NCBI GenBank assembly: GCA_044432805.1
Contig: JAWXUI010000030.1
Span: 1 to 12,746, forward strand
Source of the DNA: CAYJEO01 sp044432805
Lineage (GTDB): Bacteria; Bacillota_I; Bacilli_A; RF39; UBA660
Reading direction: 5' to 3'
DNA length: 12,746 nt
The position numbers and the translations under genes are program-made. The notes below the pieces were generated by a model, which searched no databases, had not been told where the DNA came from, and worked only from the letters and a program-made list of their open reading frames with translations. This document shows positions 5,877 to 12,746 of this stretch, piece after piece; the first letter of the stretch is position 1, and each line of letters starts with the position of its first letter.

Positions 5877-8816
5877 TCACCTCATACCTGAAACATTTTT
5901 TATTATGTCTATCATTTGAGTTGTTCTTAATTGAACTTTATACTCCACTTTAAAATTATCTTCTTTCAGTCTATTAAAAAATTCTCTAGCACAATTTATT
6001 TCGAATTTTTCATCAGCAGATAACTTATCTTCTGTTTCATAATCTTTTGTTTCTATAACTAAATTAATTTCTTTTATATCATTATCTTTCTTTACAATAT
6101 ACATAAAATCAGGACTATATGTACCTCCACCAATTAAAGGTATTCTAATACTTCTTGCTGGAATTTTTCCAAAAACTATTACTTCGTCATTATCTGTCGT
6201 TATATTTTCCTTTTCAAGTCTTGAATCAAACAGACATATATCATATAAATAATTATCACTAGGCTTTTTTTCAGAATATGAAATACCTAAATTACCATTA
6301 ACTTCCAATTTAGGATTTCCATCAACATCAGTTAATGATGTTTCTTCTTTTGATAATGTGGTAGAAGAATACCTAAATTTTCCAAATAGCATATTATATT
6401 TCCAATCATTAATTTTACTAATTAAATTAGTTAATGTGATAGTATTAAAAAATTCATTTGTTAATTCTTCTTTTTTATTATATAAAAATAAAGCTTCATG
6501 AATTATTTTAATCGGTATATTAGTACTTTGATATAATTTATTTAAAAATACATTATACTTCATATGTGAATGTTTCACTTCATATTCTTTATTTGTTTCT
6601 TCACTTAATATAACAATTCCATTTTCTCTTACTAAAGTACTTTCATGTGAAGTTAAAATTGAAGTACCTTTTACACCTTCATTTAGAATTTGTAAAATTC
6701 CCAACTTAATTTCATCTGGATTAATGTCTTGGTATGAAATAAAATATTTTCTATTTAAAACTTTCCAAAGTTCCTTAAGTTCCTTAAATTTATTTATTCT
6801 TATTTTAGCTTTTGGCAATTCTTCTTTGTTATTTGCATTTATTATTTTATTACCCTTTAACCCTATAGATAGTTCAGGATAATCATTAAATAGTTTATCT
6901 CTATTTTCTACAATTATATTTTTATCTGTATCAATATAATCGCCTGTTAATAGTTGAATAAATAATTGTTTAAACGATATTCCCATTTTAATTGCTAAAT
7001 TTTCAATAGCATTGTCAGTTAATTTAGAGTTTTCAGGATAATCACCATTTATCTCATTTACTAATTTAGTGGCGAAATCTTTTTCCGTAAAATCAACTAT
7101 ATAATTTAAATAAAACTGTTCATTAGAAATTCTTGACAAAGATTCATTAACAGGTAATCTTAATCCCCGCCCGACTTCCTGTAACTTGCTAATCTCAGAA
7201 CCGCTACTTCTCAATTTACAAATAGTAAATATATTAGGATTGTCCCACCCCTCTTTTAATGTCCATTTTGAAAAAATAAACCTAAAAGGATTAATTTTAC
7301 CATTTTTTTTATATATTGATAACGTCGTATCTTTATCGACAAGAATTTGTTTTAATTCATCAGCTATAGACTCATCAGAATCATTATTATCTTTAGAAAA
7401 ATAACCACCATGACATTCAGAAATATTTATCAATGTTTCTTTTAAATATTTCTCATATAAAACCTCATTAACATCATCATAGTTAATGTTATTTAATTCC
7501 TTCCTTATTTTTGATTGCAATAATTCTTCAAAAATATCTTTTAAATATGTAGGAGAAGGATTTTGTTTGTTTTCTCTATAAGAATCTATATCATCTATAA
7601 AAAACAATGCTAGTGTTTTAATTTTATCTTTTCTTTTGAAATTTTCTTTTTCGATTTTGAAGTGAGAATCTAATGCATTTTGTATCATAACTCTTTGATA
7701 TGAGGTTGAATAAATATCAGAGTATATTTCATTACCAATAGATAACTCTTGACCATTTGATAGAAACAGTTTTTTTCCAATACCTTCAATTGTAACATTT
7801 TCAAATGATTCATCTATTTGTTTCAAAGAATCGCCTTTTTCCAATTCAAATGTTTTCCTATTTTTTTCTGTAATTAATTCTAATCTTGTTTTTCTTTTAT
7901 TTTCAAGACTTAGTAGTTTAACTTTTTTATTACACCCAGTTGGAGAATCTACATATCTAACACTTATTCCCTTTACTAAATTATTGTTAAAAGCTTCACA
8001 GCTACCTAAATTATATATTAAATTATGGTAATCTTTTACAATGTTTTTCCCTTCTTTTACTTCAGGAAATGTTGCTCCATATCGAATAATACACTGTGGA
8101 ACTATTTTTTCTTTAACAAATTCAAATGTTTTATTTTCTTTAGAAATCCTATGAGGCTCATCAATAATCATAAATGGTCTTGTGGCCTTAATTGCTTCAG
8201 CTGGAATGTCATAATCTTCAACAACGCTTGAATAAGATTTAGTTAACATCGATTTAGTTCCATCTTTAAATAAGTGCATATTAGCAACTAAAACTGTTAT
8301 TCTATCCTTATACAATTCAGATTGCTCTACAAAATTTCTCACTGCACTTGGAAATATTTCTTTGGATTTACTGCTTTTTTTTGCGTTTAAAACACACAGA
8401 TCAATTGATTTTCCATATTGATCTTTAAAATGATTAACAGTTTCGTCAGATTCTAAAAATTTAATAGTTCCTAATTTAATTGGAAGTGACGGTACCAAAA
8501 TAATAAATTTATGAATCCCATAATGTTTATTTAACTCATAAATCATCTTTGTATATACATATGTTTTACCAGTTCCTGTTTCCATTTTAATGTCGATATT
8601 TACATAATCTTCTATACTCAGTTTACCACGTAAAGAATAAGGTAATTTATTATTTAAATTCCTAATATTATTTAGAATATTTTCAGAAGATAATTCAACT
8701 AATGGATTCGCAAATTTATTTGTATTATTTATTATATTTACGTCTTCAAATACTTTATTAATTTTATTAATTGCTTCAGTCTGATGATTTAATCCCTTTT
8801 CAAGTTTTAATCCCAT
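5877..8816 (-). CDS. res: Type III restriction endonuclease subunit (Res)
   Basis: 979 residues, the usual Res length. It is the ATP-dependent helicase-like and nuclease subunit that works with Mod to cut DNA carrying unmethylated sites. The superfamily 2 core shows motif I METGTGKT (78-85), motif II DEPH (219-222, the type III form of DEAD), motif III GATF (247-250), EGWDNPN (522-528) and motif VI QEVGRGLRLPV (546-556). The C-terminal PD-(D/E)xK nuclease shows PDF (902-904) and ETK (922-924). All catalytic motifs are intact, so it should be functional. ATG at 8816 has an AAGGAG site upstream; the mod stop lies only 14 bases before, and the PHP-ATPase gene begins 1 base after this stop. Gene order mod-res is standard. 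Confidence 0.95.
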   Translation of the reverse strand: MGLKLEKGLNHQTEAINKINKVFEDVNIINNTNKFANPLVELSSENILNNIRNLNNKLPYSLRGKLSIEDYVNIDIKMETGTGKTYVYTKMIYELNKHYGIHKFIILVPSLPIKLGTIKFLESDETVNHFKDQYGKSIDLCVLNAKKSSKSKEIFPSAVRNFVEQSELYKDRITVLVANMHLFKDGTKSMLTKSYSSVVEDYDIPAEAIKATRPFMIIDEPHRISKENKTFEFVKEKIVPQCIIRYGATFPEVKEGKNIVKDYHNLIYNLGSCEAFNNNLVKGISVRYVDSPTGCNKKVKLLSLENKRKTRLELITEKNRKTFELEKGDSLKQIDESFENVTIEGIGKKLFLSNGQELSIGNEIYSDIYSTSYQRVMIQNALDSHFKIEKENFKRKDKIKTLALFFIDDIDSYRENKQNPSPTYLKDIFEELLQSKIRKELNNINYDDVNEVLYEKYLKETLINISECHGGYFSKDNNDSDESIADELKQILVDKDTTLSIYKKNGKINPFRFIFSKWTLKEGWDNPNIFTICKLRSSGSEISKLQEVGRGLRLPVNESLSRISNEQFYLNYIVDFTEKDFATKLVNEINGDYPENSKLTDNAIENLAIKMGISFKQLFIQLLTGDYIDTDKNIIVENRDKLFNDYPELSIGLKGNKIINANNKEELPKAKIRINKFKELKELWKVLNRKYFISYQDINPDEIKLGILQILNEGVKGTSILTSHESTLVRENGIVILSEETNKEYEVKHSHMKYNVFLNKLYQSTNIPIKIIHEALFLYNKKEELTNEFFNTITLTNLISKINDWKYNMLFGKFRYSSTTLSKEETSLTDVDGNPKLEVNGNLGISYSEKKPSDNYLYDICLFDSRLEKENITTDNDEVIVFGKIPARSIRIPLIGGGTYSPDFMYIVKKDNDIKEINLVIETKDYETEDKLSADEKFEINCAREFFNRLKEDNFKVEYKVQLRTTQMIDIIKNVSGMR

Positions 8817-8830
8817 AACAATTCTCCTTC

Positions 8831-10765
8831 CTAATATCTAGTTATTACATCTACTGATATATTTTTTATATTTTTCACTTGTCTTAAATTGTCCTTTAAT
8901 GTTTGTATTTCATTTAAAGCAAAAGAATAACCAAATAAAACTATTCTATTACATTTAAAATTTTTCTCTTTTTCATATTTTTCAATTAAGCACTTTATTG
9001 ATTTATCAGATAATTCAGGTTTTATTAAATAAATAGTATCTTCACAAGAATAAGCCTCATACCCGTCTAAATCAACAATTCTATATACATCAGTTAATCC
9101 ATAACCATCACTTAAAATCCATGTGGTTAAAATCGATTCAATTCCAAATTCATCTAGTATTGTTTCATCAGAAATCATATAATTAGGTTCAAAGTTTTCT
9201 AATTTATCTAATGTATTAGTATCTATATTTTTTATAGTATAATGTTTAAATCCATAATCTATATTAGTACTTATTTCTTCTTTAATTTTTTTAGCAGCAC
9301 TTCGGATTCTTTCTTGTCCCACTTGATCAATTGTATTGAAACCATTTTTATTCGCCTCCGAATTCACCTTTGTTTTTTCATTAAGTTGAACTAATATATA
9401 TTTCAAATTTTTATTACATTTTGAAAATGCATTATGTCTTAATATTGCTTCAGCAGTTGTAGAAGAACCACCAAAAAAATCAAGAACAATATCATCTTCT
9501 GATGCCCCTATCTGTAACAAATCATAAATTAAATTAACTGGTTTTGGATTATCAAATATTTTATATCCAAATAATTCTTTTATTCTAGCAGTTCCATTTC
9601 CACTACTATATTCTGGTTTATAAAGAATTGATTTTGGTTTTACAGTAGGAAGATCTCCTAATGTTGGCCTTTGTTTTTTATAAATAGAATATTGATTATT
9701 ATTTTCAACAACTATTAAATCTTGTGGTTGATTAAAAAATTTATCTTTTCCCCATCTCCAAGACATTTCTTTGCCATCTGTAATTGGAAATAATTCGATT
9801 TCTTCATCAGTAGTTCTTTTCAAACTACATTTTTTAGTTAATCTATTTATATACAAAGGGAAAAATAAATTTGGTCTTTTTTCTCTTGGAGCATTTACTC
9901 CAGTAGCTTTTAAATTTGCTCCCTTTTTGTAAAATCCATACTCATCTTCATCCCAATCAGAATCATTATCTGAATCGACTTCAAATTCATAAACTTCACA
10001 ATTATCCTTATTTTTTGAATATACCAGTGTATATTCATGAGTTCCTGAAAAGGCATATTCATCATTGTTCCCTTTTAAATTCATTATAGTAGGTAAATTA
10101 CCTAAAAAATTTTCTTCTCCAAAAATATTGTCACAAATCATTTTTAAATTTGTGTGTTCATTATCATCAATTGATATAAAAATAACACCATTTTGCTTTA
10201 ATAATTGTTTTGCAAGATATAGTCTTGAAAACATGAAAGTGGCCCAAGCAGAATGTGAATTCGACTTATTGTTAGTCATATCAAAAATTCTTTTTGCTTC
10301 TTCCTCATTTATATCTAAATCTCTTATCAATTTATCTATTGAAAAATCAAATTTATCATTATAAACAAAACCATCTTTGCCGGTATTATATGGAGGATCA
10401 ATATATATACACTTAATTTTATTAGTGTATGATTTAGTTAAATGTTTTAGAGCATCTATATTATCTCCTGATATATAAATATTTTCGCTATTAAAATTTT
10501 CAGATTTAATATTATTTTCCAAATCAGGAACTAAGATGGTTTCAGTTTCTAAAGAAGCAACTAATTTCGCGTAGTTTTTTCCTAAGAAATTCAGTCCGTA
10601 CCCTTCCTTTGTAAAATCAACATCTTTTGATATGTTATTTTTAAAGTTTTCAATATCGAAGTTTCCACTTTTATTAAAACAATCTGGAAATAATTCTTTT
10701 AGTTTAGTTAGTTTATCGTTAACAATTTCCAATTCTTCATTTTTAATTTTAATTTCCTTTATCAT
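8831..10765 (-). CDS. mod: Type III DNA adenine methyltransferase (Mod)
   Basis: 644 residues, normal for Mod subunits. It transfers a methyl group from S-adenosylmethionine to N6 of adenine on one strand of an asymmetric site and is the recognition subunit for Res. Motif order is that of beta-class enzymes: catalytic motif IV DPPYNTGKDGFVYND (123 onward), the target recognition region in the middle (about 220-400), and SAM-binding motif I DFFGGSSTTAEA (429-440). Residues 264-275 are strikingly acidic (DSDNDSDWDEDE) inside the recognition region. The recognised DNA site cannot be read from sequence. The start follows AGGAGGAAG, 11 bases after the stop of the XRE gene, so both are on one transcript. 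No simple-sequence repeat that would signal phase variation is visible. Confidence 0.95.
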   Translation of the reverse strand: MIKEIKIKNEELEIVNDKLTKLKELFPDCFNKSGNFDIENFKNNISKDVDFTKEGYGLNFLGKNYAKLVASLETETILVPDLENNIKSENFNSENIYISGDNIDALKHLTKSYTNKIKCIYIDPPYNTGKDGFVYNDKFDFSIDKLIRDLDINEEEAKRIFDMTNNKSNSHSAWATFMFSRLYLAKQLLKQNGVIFISIDDNEHTNLKMICDNIFGEENFLGNLPTIMNLKGNNDEYAFSGTHEYTLVYSKNKDNCEVYEFEVDSDNDSDWDEDEYGFYKKGANLKATGVNAPREKRPNLFFPLYINRLTKKCSLKRTTDEEIELFPITDGKEMSWRWGKDKFFNQPQDLIVVENNNQYSIYKKQRPTLGDLPTVKPKSILYKPEYSSGNGTARIKELFGYKIFDNPKPVNLIYDLLQIGASEDDIVLDFFGGSSTTAEAILRHNAFSKCNKNLKYILVQLNEKTKVNSEANKNGFNTIDQVGQERIRSAAKKIKEEISTNIDYGFKHYTIKNIDTNTLDKLENFEPNYMISDETILDEFGIESILTTWILSDGYGLTDVYRIVDLDGYEAYSCEDTIYLIKPELSDKSIKCLIEKYEKEKNFKCNRIVLFGYSFALNEIQTLKDNLRQVKNIKNISVDVITRY

Positions 10766-10776
10766 TTTACTTCCTC

Positions 10777-11298
10777 CTACTTATCTTTTGGTAATTTTGT
10801 ATAGTCATACTTCTCTTGAACATCTTTAAGTTCATTAAAAGCGTTTTCTATATCTTCAATTGCTTTTTCTATTGTATATAAACTATCTTTATTCTCTTTC
10901 ATAATTTTTAAATGTTCCATTGTATTAAATAAAGTTTGTCTTGCATTACTTGTTTTTCTTCTTTTTTGATTATCAAATTCAAGTAAATTTAATTCTGATT
11001 TTTTATATTCGTCTATTAAATTTTTCAAATCTACGGTAGATTTATTTTTATATTTATTTAAAGATAGACAATTTAAAAATTCATCATAACCAGCTTCCTT
11101 CAATAATCTTTCTAAAGATAAATCTAGCGTCTCTGCTAGTTTTTTTAATAACTCAATATCTACTTTTTTATATTTACCATTTACTAAGTCATTAAAAGTG
11201 CTTCTACTAATACCAGCTAATTTTGATAATTCCCTTTGAGATACGCCTTTATTTATCCTTGCAGTTTCCAAAGTGTTTTTAAGTTCCTCTGAATACAT
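10777..11298 (-). CDS. XRE/Cro-family regulator heading the restriction operon
   Basis: 173 residues. Residues 6-66 are a clear lambda-repressor-type helix-turn-helix: LETARINKGVSQRELSKLAG, then ISRSTFNDLVNGKYKKVDIE and a helix ending in LSLERLL. The remaining 100 residues are Lys/Glu-rich and helical (about 85-170), probably a coiled-coil dimerisation part, with no peptidase or catalytic motif. It is the first gene of the operon, behind its own TTGTCA/TATAAT promoter that faces the replication-module promoter. Many restriction systems carry a small XRE 'controller' protein that delays restriction until methylation is complete; classic ones are about 80 residues, so this would be a long version. 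It may equally be the repressor of the mobile element controlling both directions. Confidence 0.85.
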   Translation of the reverse strand: MYSEELKNTLETARINKGVSQRELSKLAGISRSTFNDLVNGKYKKVDIELLKKLAETLDLSLERLLKEAGYDEFLNCLSLNKYKNKSTVDLKNLIDEYKKSELNLLEFDNQKRRKTSNARQTLFNTMEHLKIMKENKDSLYTIEKAIEDIENAFNELKDVQEKYDYTKLPKDK

Positions 11299-11339
11299 AT
11301 CATCCCTTCTTTCTTTCCTTTTTTTTCGTTTATAAACTA

Positions 11340-11368
11340 ATTATAACACTATAATTTAAAAATGACAA
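11340..11368 (-). promoter_or_regulatory. Promoter of the XRE-mod-res-PHP operon
   Basis: On the minus strand TTGTCA (11363-11368), a 17-base spacer and a perfect TATAAT (11340-11345). The leader to the XRE start at 11298 is about 35 bases and includes AAGGGA (11303-11308). This looks like the main promoter of the whole 8-kb leftward operon; no comparable intergenic space exists further down. Confidence 0.75.
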
Positions 11369-11436
11369 CAAATACGGACAAAAAGTGTTGACAAAACCTG
11401 CGGACGATGATAAGATTTAAATGACAAACGAACCGG
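11354..11436. repeat. Imperfect direct repeats overlapping both divergent promoters (operator candidates)
   Basis: ATTTAAAAATGACAAC (from 11354) and ATTTAAATGACAAAC (from 11415) are similar and both run on into a CGG-containing patch. The first covers the -35 of the leftward promoter. The second lies at the transcription start of the rightward promoter. CGGAC occurs at 11375-11379 and again at 11401-11405. This fits binding sites of a regulator such as the adjacent XRE protein; binding is inferred. Confidence 0.45.
11388..11416 (+). promoter_or_regulatory. Promoter of the rightward replication/maintenance module
   Basis: A perfect -35 TTGACA (11388-11393), a 17-base spacer and -10 TAAGAT (11411-11416). 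The spacer contains an unusually G+C-rich patch (CCTGCGGACGATG) for this DNA. It drives genes starting at 11470 and faces away from the XRE promoter, whose -35 is about 20 bases to the left. Confidence 0.75.
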
Positions 11437-11450
11437 TCGACGAAGTTTGT
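11424..11450 (+). promoter_or_regulatory. 5' leader hairpin before the HTH_36-like gene
   Basis: ACAAAC (11424-11429) can pair with GTTTGT (11445-11450) around a 15-base loop containing the palindromes ACCGGT and GTCGAC. It sits between the predicted transcription start (about 11423) and the AAAGGAG ribosome binding site (11455-11461). It is much more G+C-rich than its surroundings. It could regulate translation or be a protein-binding site. Confidence 0.35.
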
Positions 11451-11469
11451 AAAGAAAGGAGACGCTAAA

Positions 11470-11784
11470 ATGAATCAAAAATATTTTACTTTAATTAGAA
11501 ATGATGTATTAAATAATAAACATTTATCGCTAGGTGCTAAGGGATTATATGCTCTTATAAGTTATGACTTAACTACATCACTAAGAAATCTTTTAATTGA
11601 TTCCACTACTAAACGAGAAACAATTCAATATGTTAAGGAACAAGAAAAATTTGATTATGTACATTTTTATAATTTAGATAATTGTGAAAATAAAGACTCA
11701 CCTATTGGAATGCATGTTTTAATTCAGCCCAGTGATGAATTTAAAAAATCAATTAATAACAAATGTAAAGAACAAGCAAGATAA
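11470..11784 (+). CDS. Short HTH_36-like protein, possibly a shortened replication initiator
   Basis: 104 residues. The start (residues 1-30: YFTLIRNDVLNNKHLSLGAKGLYALISY) matches the opening of HTH_36/replication-initiator-type proteins of Gram-positive plasmids, phages and integrative elements, where 'LS-x-x-AKGLYALL' leads into a winged helix. What follows here (SLRNLLIDSTTKRETIQYVKEQEKF) does not show a clear recognition helix, and the total length is well below a typical initiator. The C-terminal half (YVHFYNLDNCENKDSPIGMHVLI) is not recognised. It may be a small regulator or an internally deleted initiator. It has a strong promoter, AAAGGAG 8 bases before ATG, and the next gene follows after 11 bases, so it is expressed as part of the rightward operon. 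Confidence 0.65.
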   Translation: MNQKYFTLIRNDVLNNKHLSLGAKGLYALISYDLTTSLRNLLIDSTTKRETIQYVKEQEKFDYVHFYNLDNCENKDSPIGMHVLIQPSDEFKKSINNKCKEQAR

Positions 11785-11795
11785 AGGAGGATAAT

Positions 11796-12041
11796 ATGAG
11801 TATAGACGAAACTTTAAAAATAATTTCTCAACAATGGTGTAACTTAAATGATTTAATGAAATTAGCTAATGTCGGTAGAAATTCAGCATTATCAATTAAA
11901 AGTAAAATTAAAGTTAATTTAGAAAAAAATGGATACTACATTCCAAAAAACACAGTACCCCTGAAAGAAGTAATTAAATATTTAAATAAAGATATTGATT
12001 ACTTAGAATCAAGAAATAAAAGTATGAAAGGAGATGAATAA
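11796..12041 (+). CDS. Small helix-turn-helix protein (excisionase/DUF3173-like)
   Basis: 81 residues starting 11 bases after the previous stop with a perfect AAAGGAGG site. The core LNDLMKLANVGRNSALSIKSKIKVNLEKNGYYIPKN-VPLKEVIKYL fits a small MerR-like or excisionase-like helix-turn-helix followed by a wing and a terminal helix, as in the small DNA-binding proteins (DUF3173 or Xis type) often found beside integrases and replication genes of integrative elements. The assignment rests on pattern resemblance only. Its TAA stop abuts the ATG of the downstream ATPase with no spacer, and the ATPase binding site AAAGGAG lies inside this gene, so the two are translationally coupled. Confidence 0.65.
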   Translation: MSIDETLKIISQQWCNLNDLMKLANVGRNSALSIKSKIKVNLEKNGYYIPKNTVPLKEVIKYLNKDIDYLESRNKSMKGDE

Positions 12042-12746
12042 ATGTTAAGACCAATTGAAAAAGTAGATATAAGCATTAAAAAAGACATCATCATAAATCA
12101 TATAATGAAGTCTAAGAGTGTGTATTTACTAGTATCAAATCCAAAGGTAGGAAAGTCAATGTTGGCACTGCAACTTTCCTGCTCCGTTATAAACGGAACA
12201 CCATTCTTAGGATATCAAGTTAATCCCTCACCTGTTTTATATATTACCACAGAGTCAGATTTCAGTCAATTACAGGAAAGATTACATTTTATGGAACTTG
12301 TTCCTAAAAACGATTCATTATTCCCCATTGATAGGAAAAATAAAATAAATATTTCATTAAGAGATATAGAACTCGAAATTAAATCTTTCTCTGAAGATAA
12401 TAAAGGAAAACTAATAATTATAGATATGTTAAAAGATATAGATTTTGGTATTGATTATGACATAAATAATTATCAAGATATTGCACAAAAAATATTGCCA
12501 AAATTAAGATACTTTTGTGATAAATACAATATAACATTTCTAGTAACACATCATTTAAATAAAAGTGGTAAGACACTAGGAAGTGTTGCATTAGATGCAA
12601 CAGTTGATGGAAGAATAACTTTAGTAGAAAACAAATCAAATAAAAAATATGTAAAATTACAAATGATAAATAGAGATTTTCCTGAACTGGATATCCAATT
12701 AAAAAAACAAGATAATCTTATATTTAAAAAAATAAAATCTATAGAG
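12042..12746 (+). CDS. RepA-like hexameric helicase-type AAA ATPase (AAA_25), partial at window end
   Basis: 235 codons are present and the frame is open at the window edge. It is a RecA-fold ATPase of the plasmid RepA/AAA_25 type. Walker A is VSNPKVGKSMLALQLS (31-46), with Ser where the first Gly is usual. Further features are YITTESD (67-73), a Walker-B strand KLIIIDMLKDI (123-133), FLVTHHLNKSGKTLGS (166-181, the RepA 'HH' and GS segment) and D190 in VDGRITL. In plasmids, phage-like elements and ICE/IMEs such proteins act as replicative helicases or helper ATPases with a primase or initiator. It is the third gene of the rightward operon, abutting the small HTH gene. The context supports a replication or maintenance module of a mobile element that continues to the right. 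Confidence 0.85.
   Translation, partial: MLRPIEKVDISIKKDIIINHIMKSKSVYLLVSNPKVGKSMLALQLSCSVINGTPFLGYQVNPSPVLYITTESDFSQLQERLHFMELVPKNDSLFPIDRKNKINISLRDIELEIKSFSEDNKGKLIIIDMLKDIDFGIDYDINNYQDIAQKILPKLRYFCDKYNITFLVTHHLNKSGKTLGSVALDATVDGRITLVENKSNKKYVKLQMINRDFPELDIQLKKQDNLIFKKIKSIE

Noticed and set aside
7186..8231. Plus-strand open frames at 7186-7404 and 8025-8231 opposite res
   Set aside because: Antisense shadows of the res helicase region; no recognisable motif or start signal.
8831..10765. Phase-variable mod gene
   Set aside because: Type III mod genes often carry long simple-sequence repeats; only short AT-rich repetition (AAATTAAAATTAAAA near the start) is present, too short and irregular for slippage control.
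10065..10829. Plus-strand open frames at 10065-10364 and 10632-10829 opposite mod
   Set aside because: Antisense shadows rich in Phe/Leu/Ser, as expected from reversed Lys/Asn/Glu codons.
12418..12639. 73-codon minus-strand open frame opposite the RepA-like gene
   Set aside because: Lies wholly inside a gene with clear RecA-fold motifs and has no supporting signals.

Overview
The window is very AT-rich (about a quarter G+C by eye). It has strong AGGAGG-type ribosome binding sites, canonical TTGACA/TATAAT promoters and TGA used as stop (Trp is TGG). This points to a low-GC Bacillota or related Mycoplasmatota/Bacilli lineage using the standard bacterial code. No rRNA, tRNA or CRISPR array is visible.

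Left part (1-3037): the end of an FtsX/MacB-type ABC permease, then a shared bidirectional terminator. A leftward three-gene operon follows: a 57-residue unknown protein, a MerR-type regulator and a short soluble VirD4/TraG-like ATPase. It is divergent from a rightward orphan gene of 177 codons. Next is a rightward NitT/TauT-type ABC ATPase gene that stops directly after its LSGGMRQRV signature, before Walker B. That broken gene is the most likely left junction of an inserted element.

Middle part (3038-3222): a short gene-free stretch packed with inverted repeats, including a perfect 11-bp terminator stem and a 21-bp-arm imperfect palindrome.

Right part (3223-12746): a probable mobile island. 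One tightly packed leftward operon encodes, in transcription order, an XRE-family regulator, a type III DNA methyltransferase (Mod), a type III restriction helicase-nuclease (Res), a PHP-domain/ABC-type ATPase fusion, and a small acidic protein. Spacings of 11, 14 and 1 bases, then a 20-base overlap, argue that all five are made together. The natural reading is a type III restriction-modification system extended by a second putative nuclease-ATPase unit. Divergent from it, behind a shared two-promoter control region, is a rightward gene set: a short HTH_36-like protein, a small HTH protein, and a RepA-like RecA-fold ATPase that runs off the window. These look like the replication or maintenance module of an integrated plasmid-like, ICE or IME element.

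Most interesting: the type III R-M plus PHP-ATPase plus small acidic protein operon as a possible composite defence system, the apparent integration in a conserved ABC ATPase motif, and the MerR-controlled mini-VirD4 operon.
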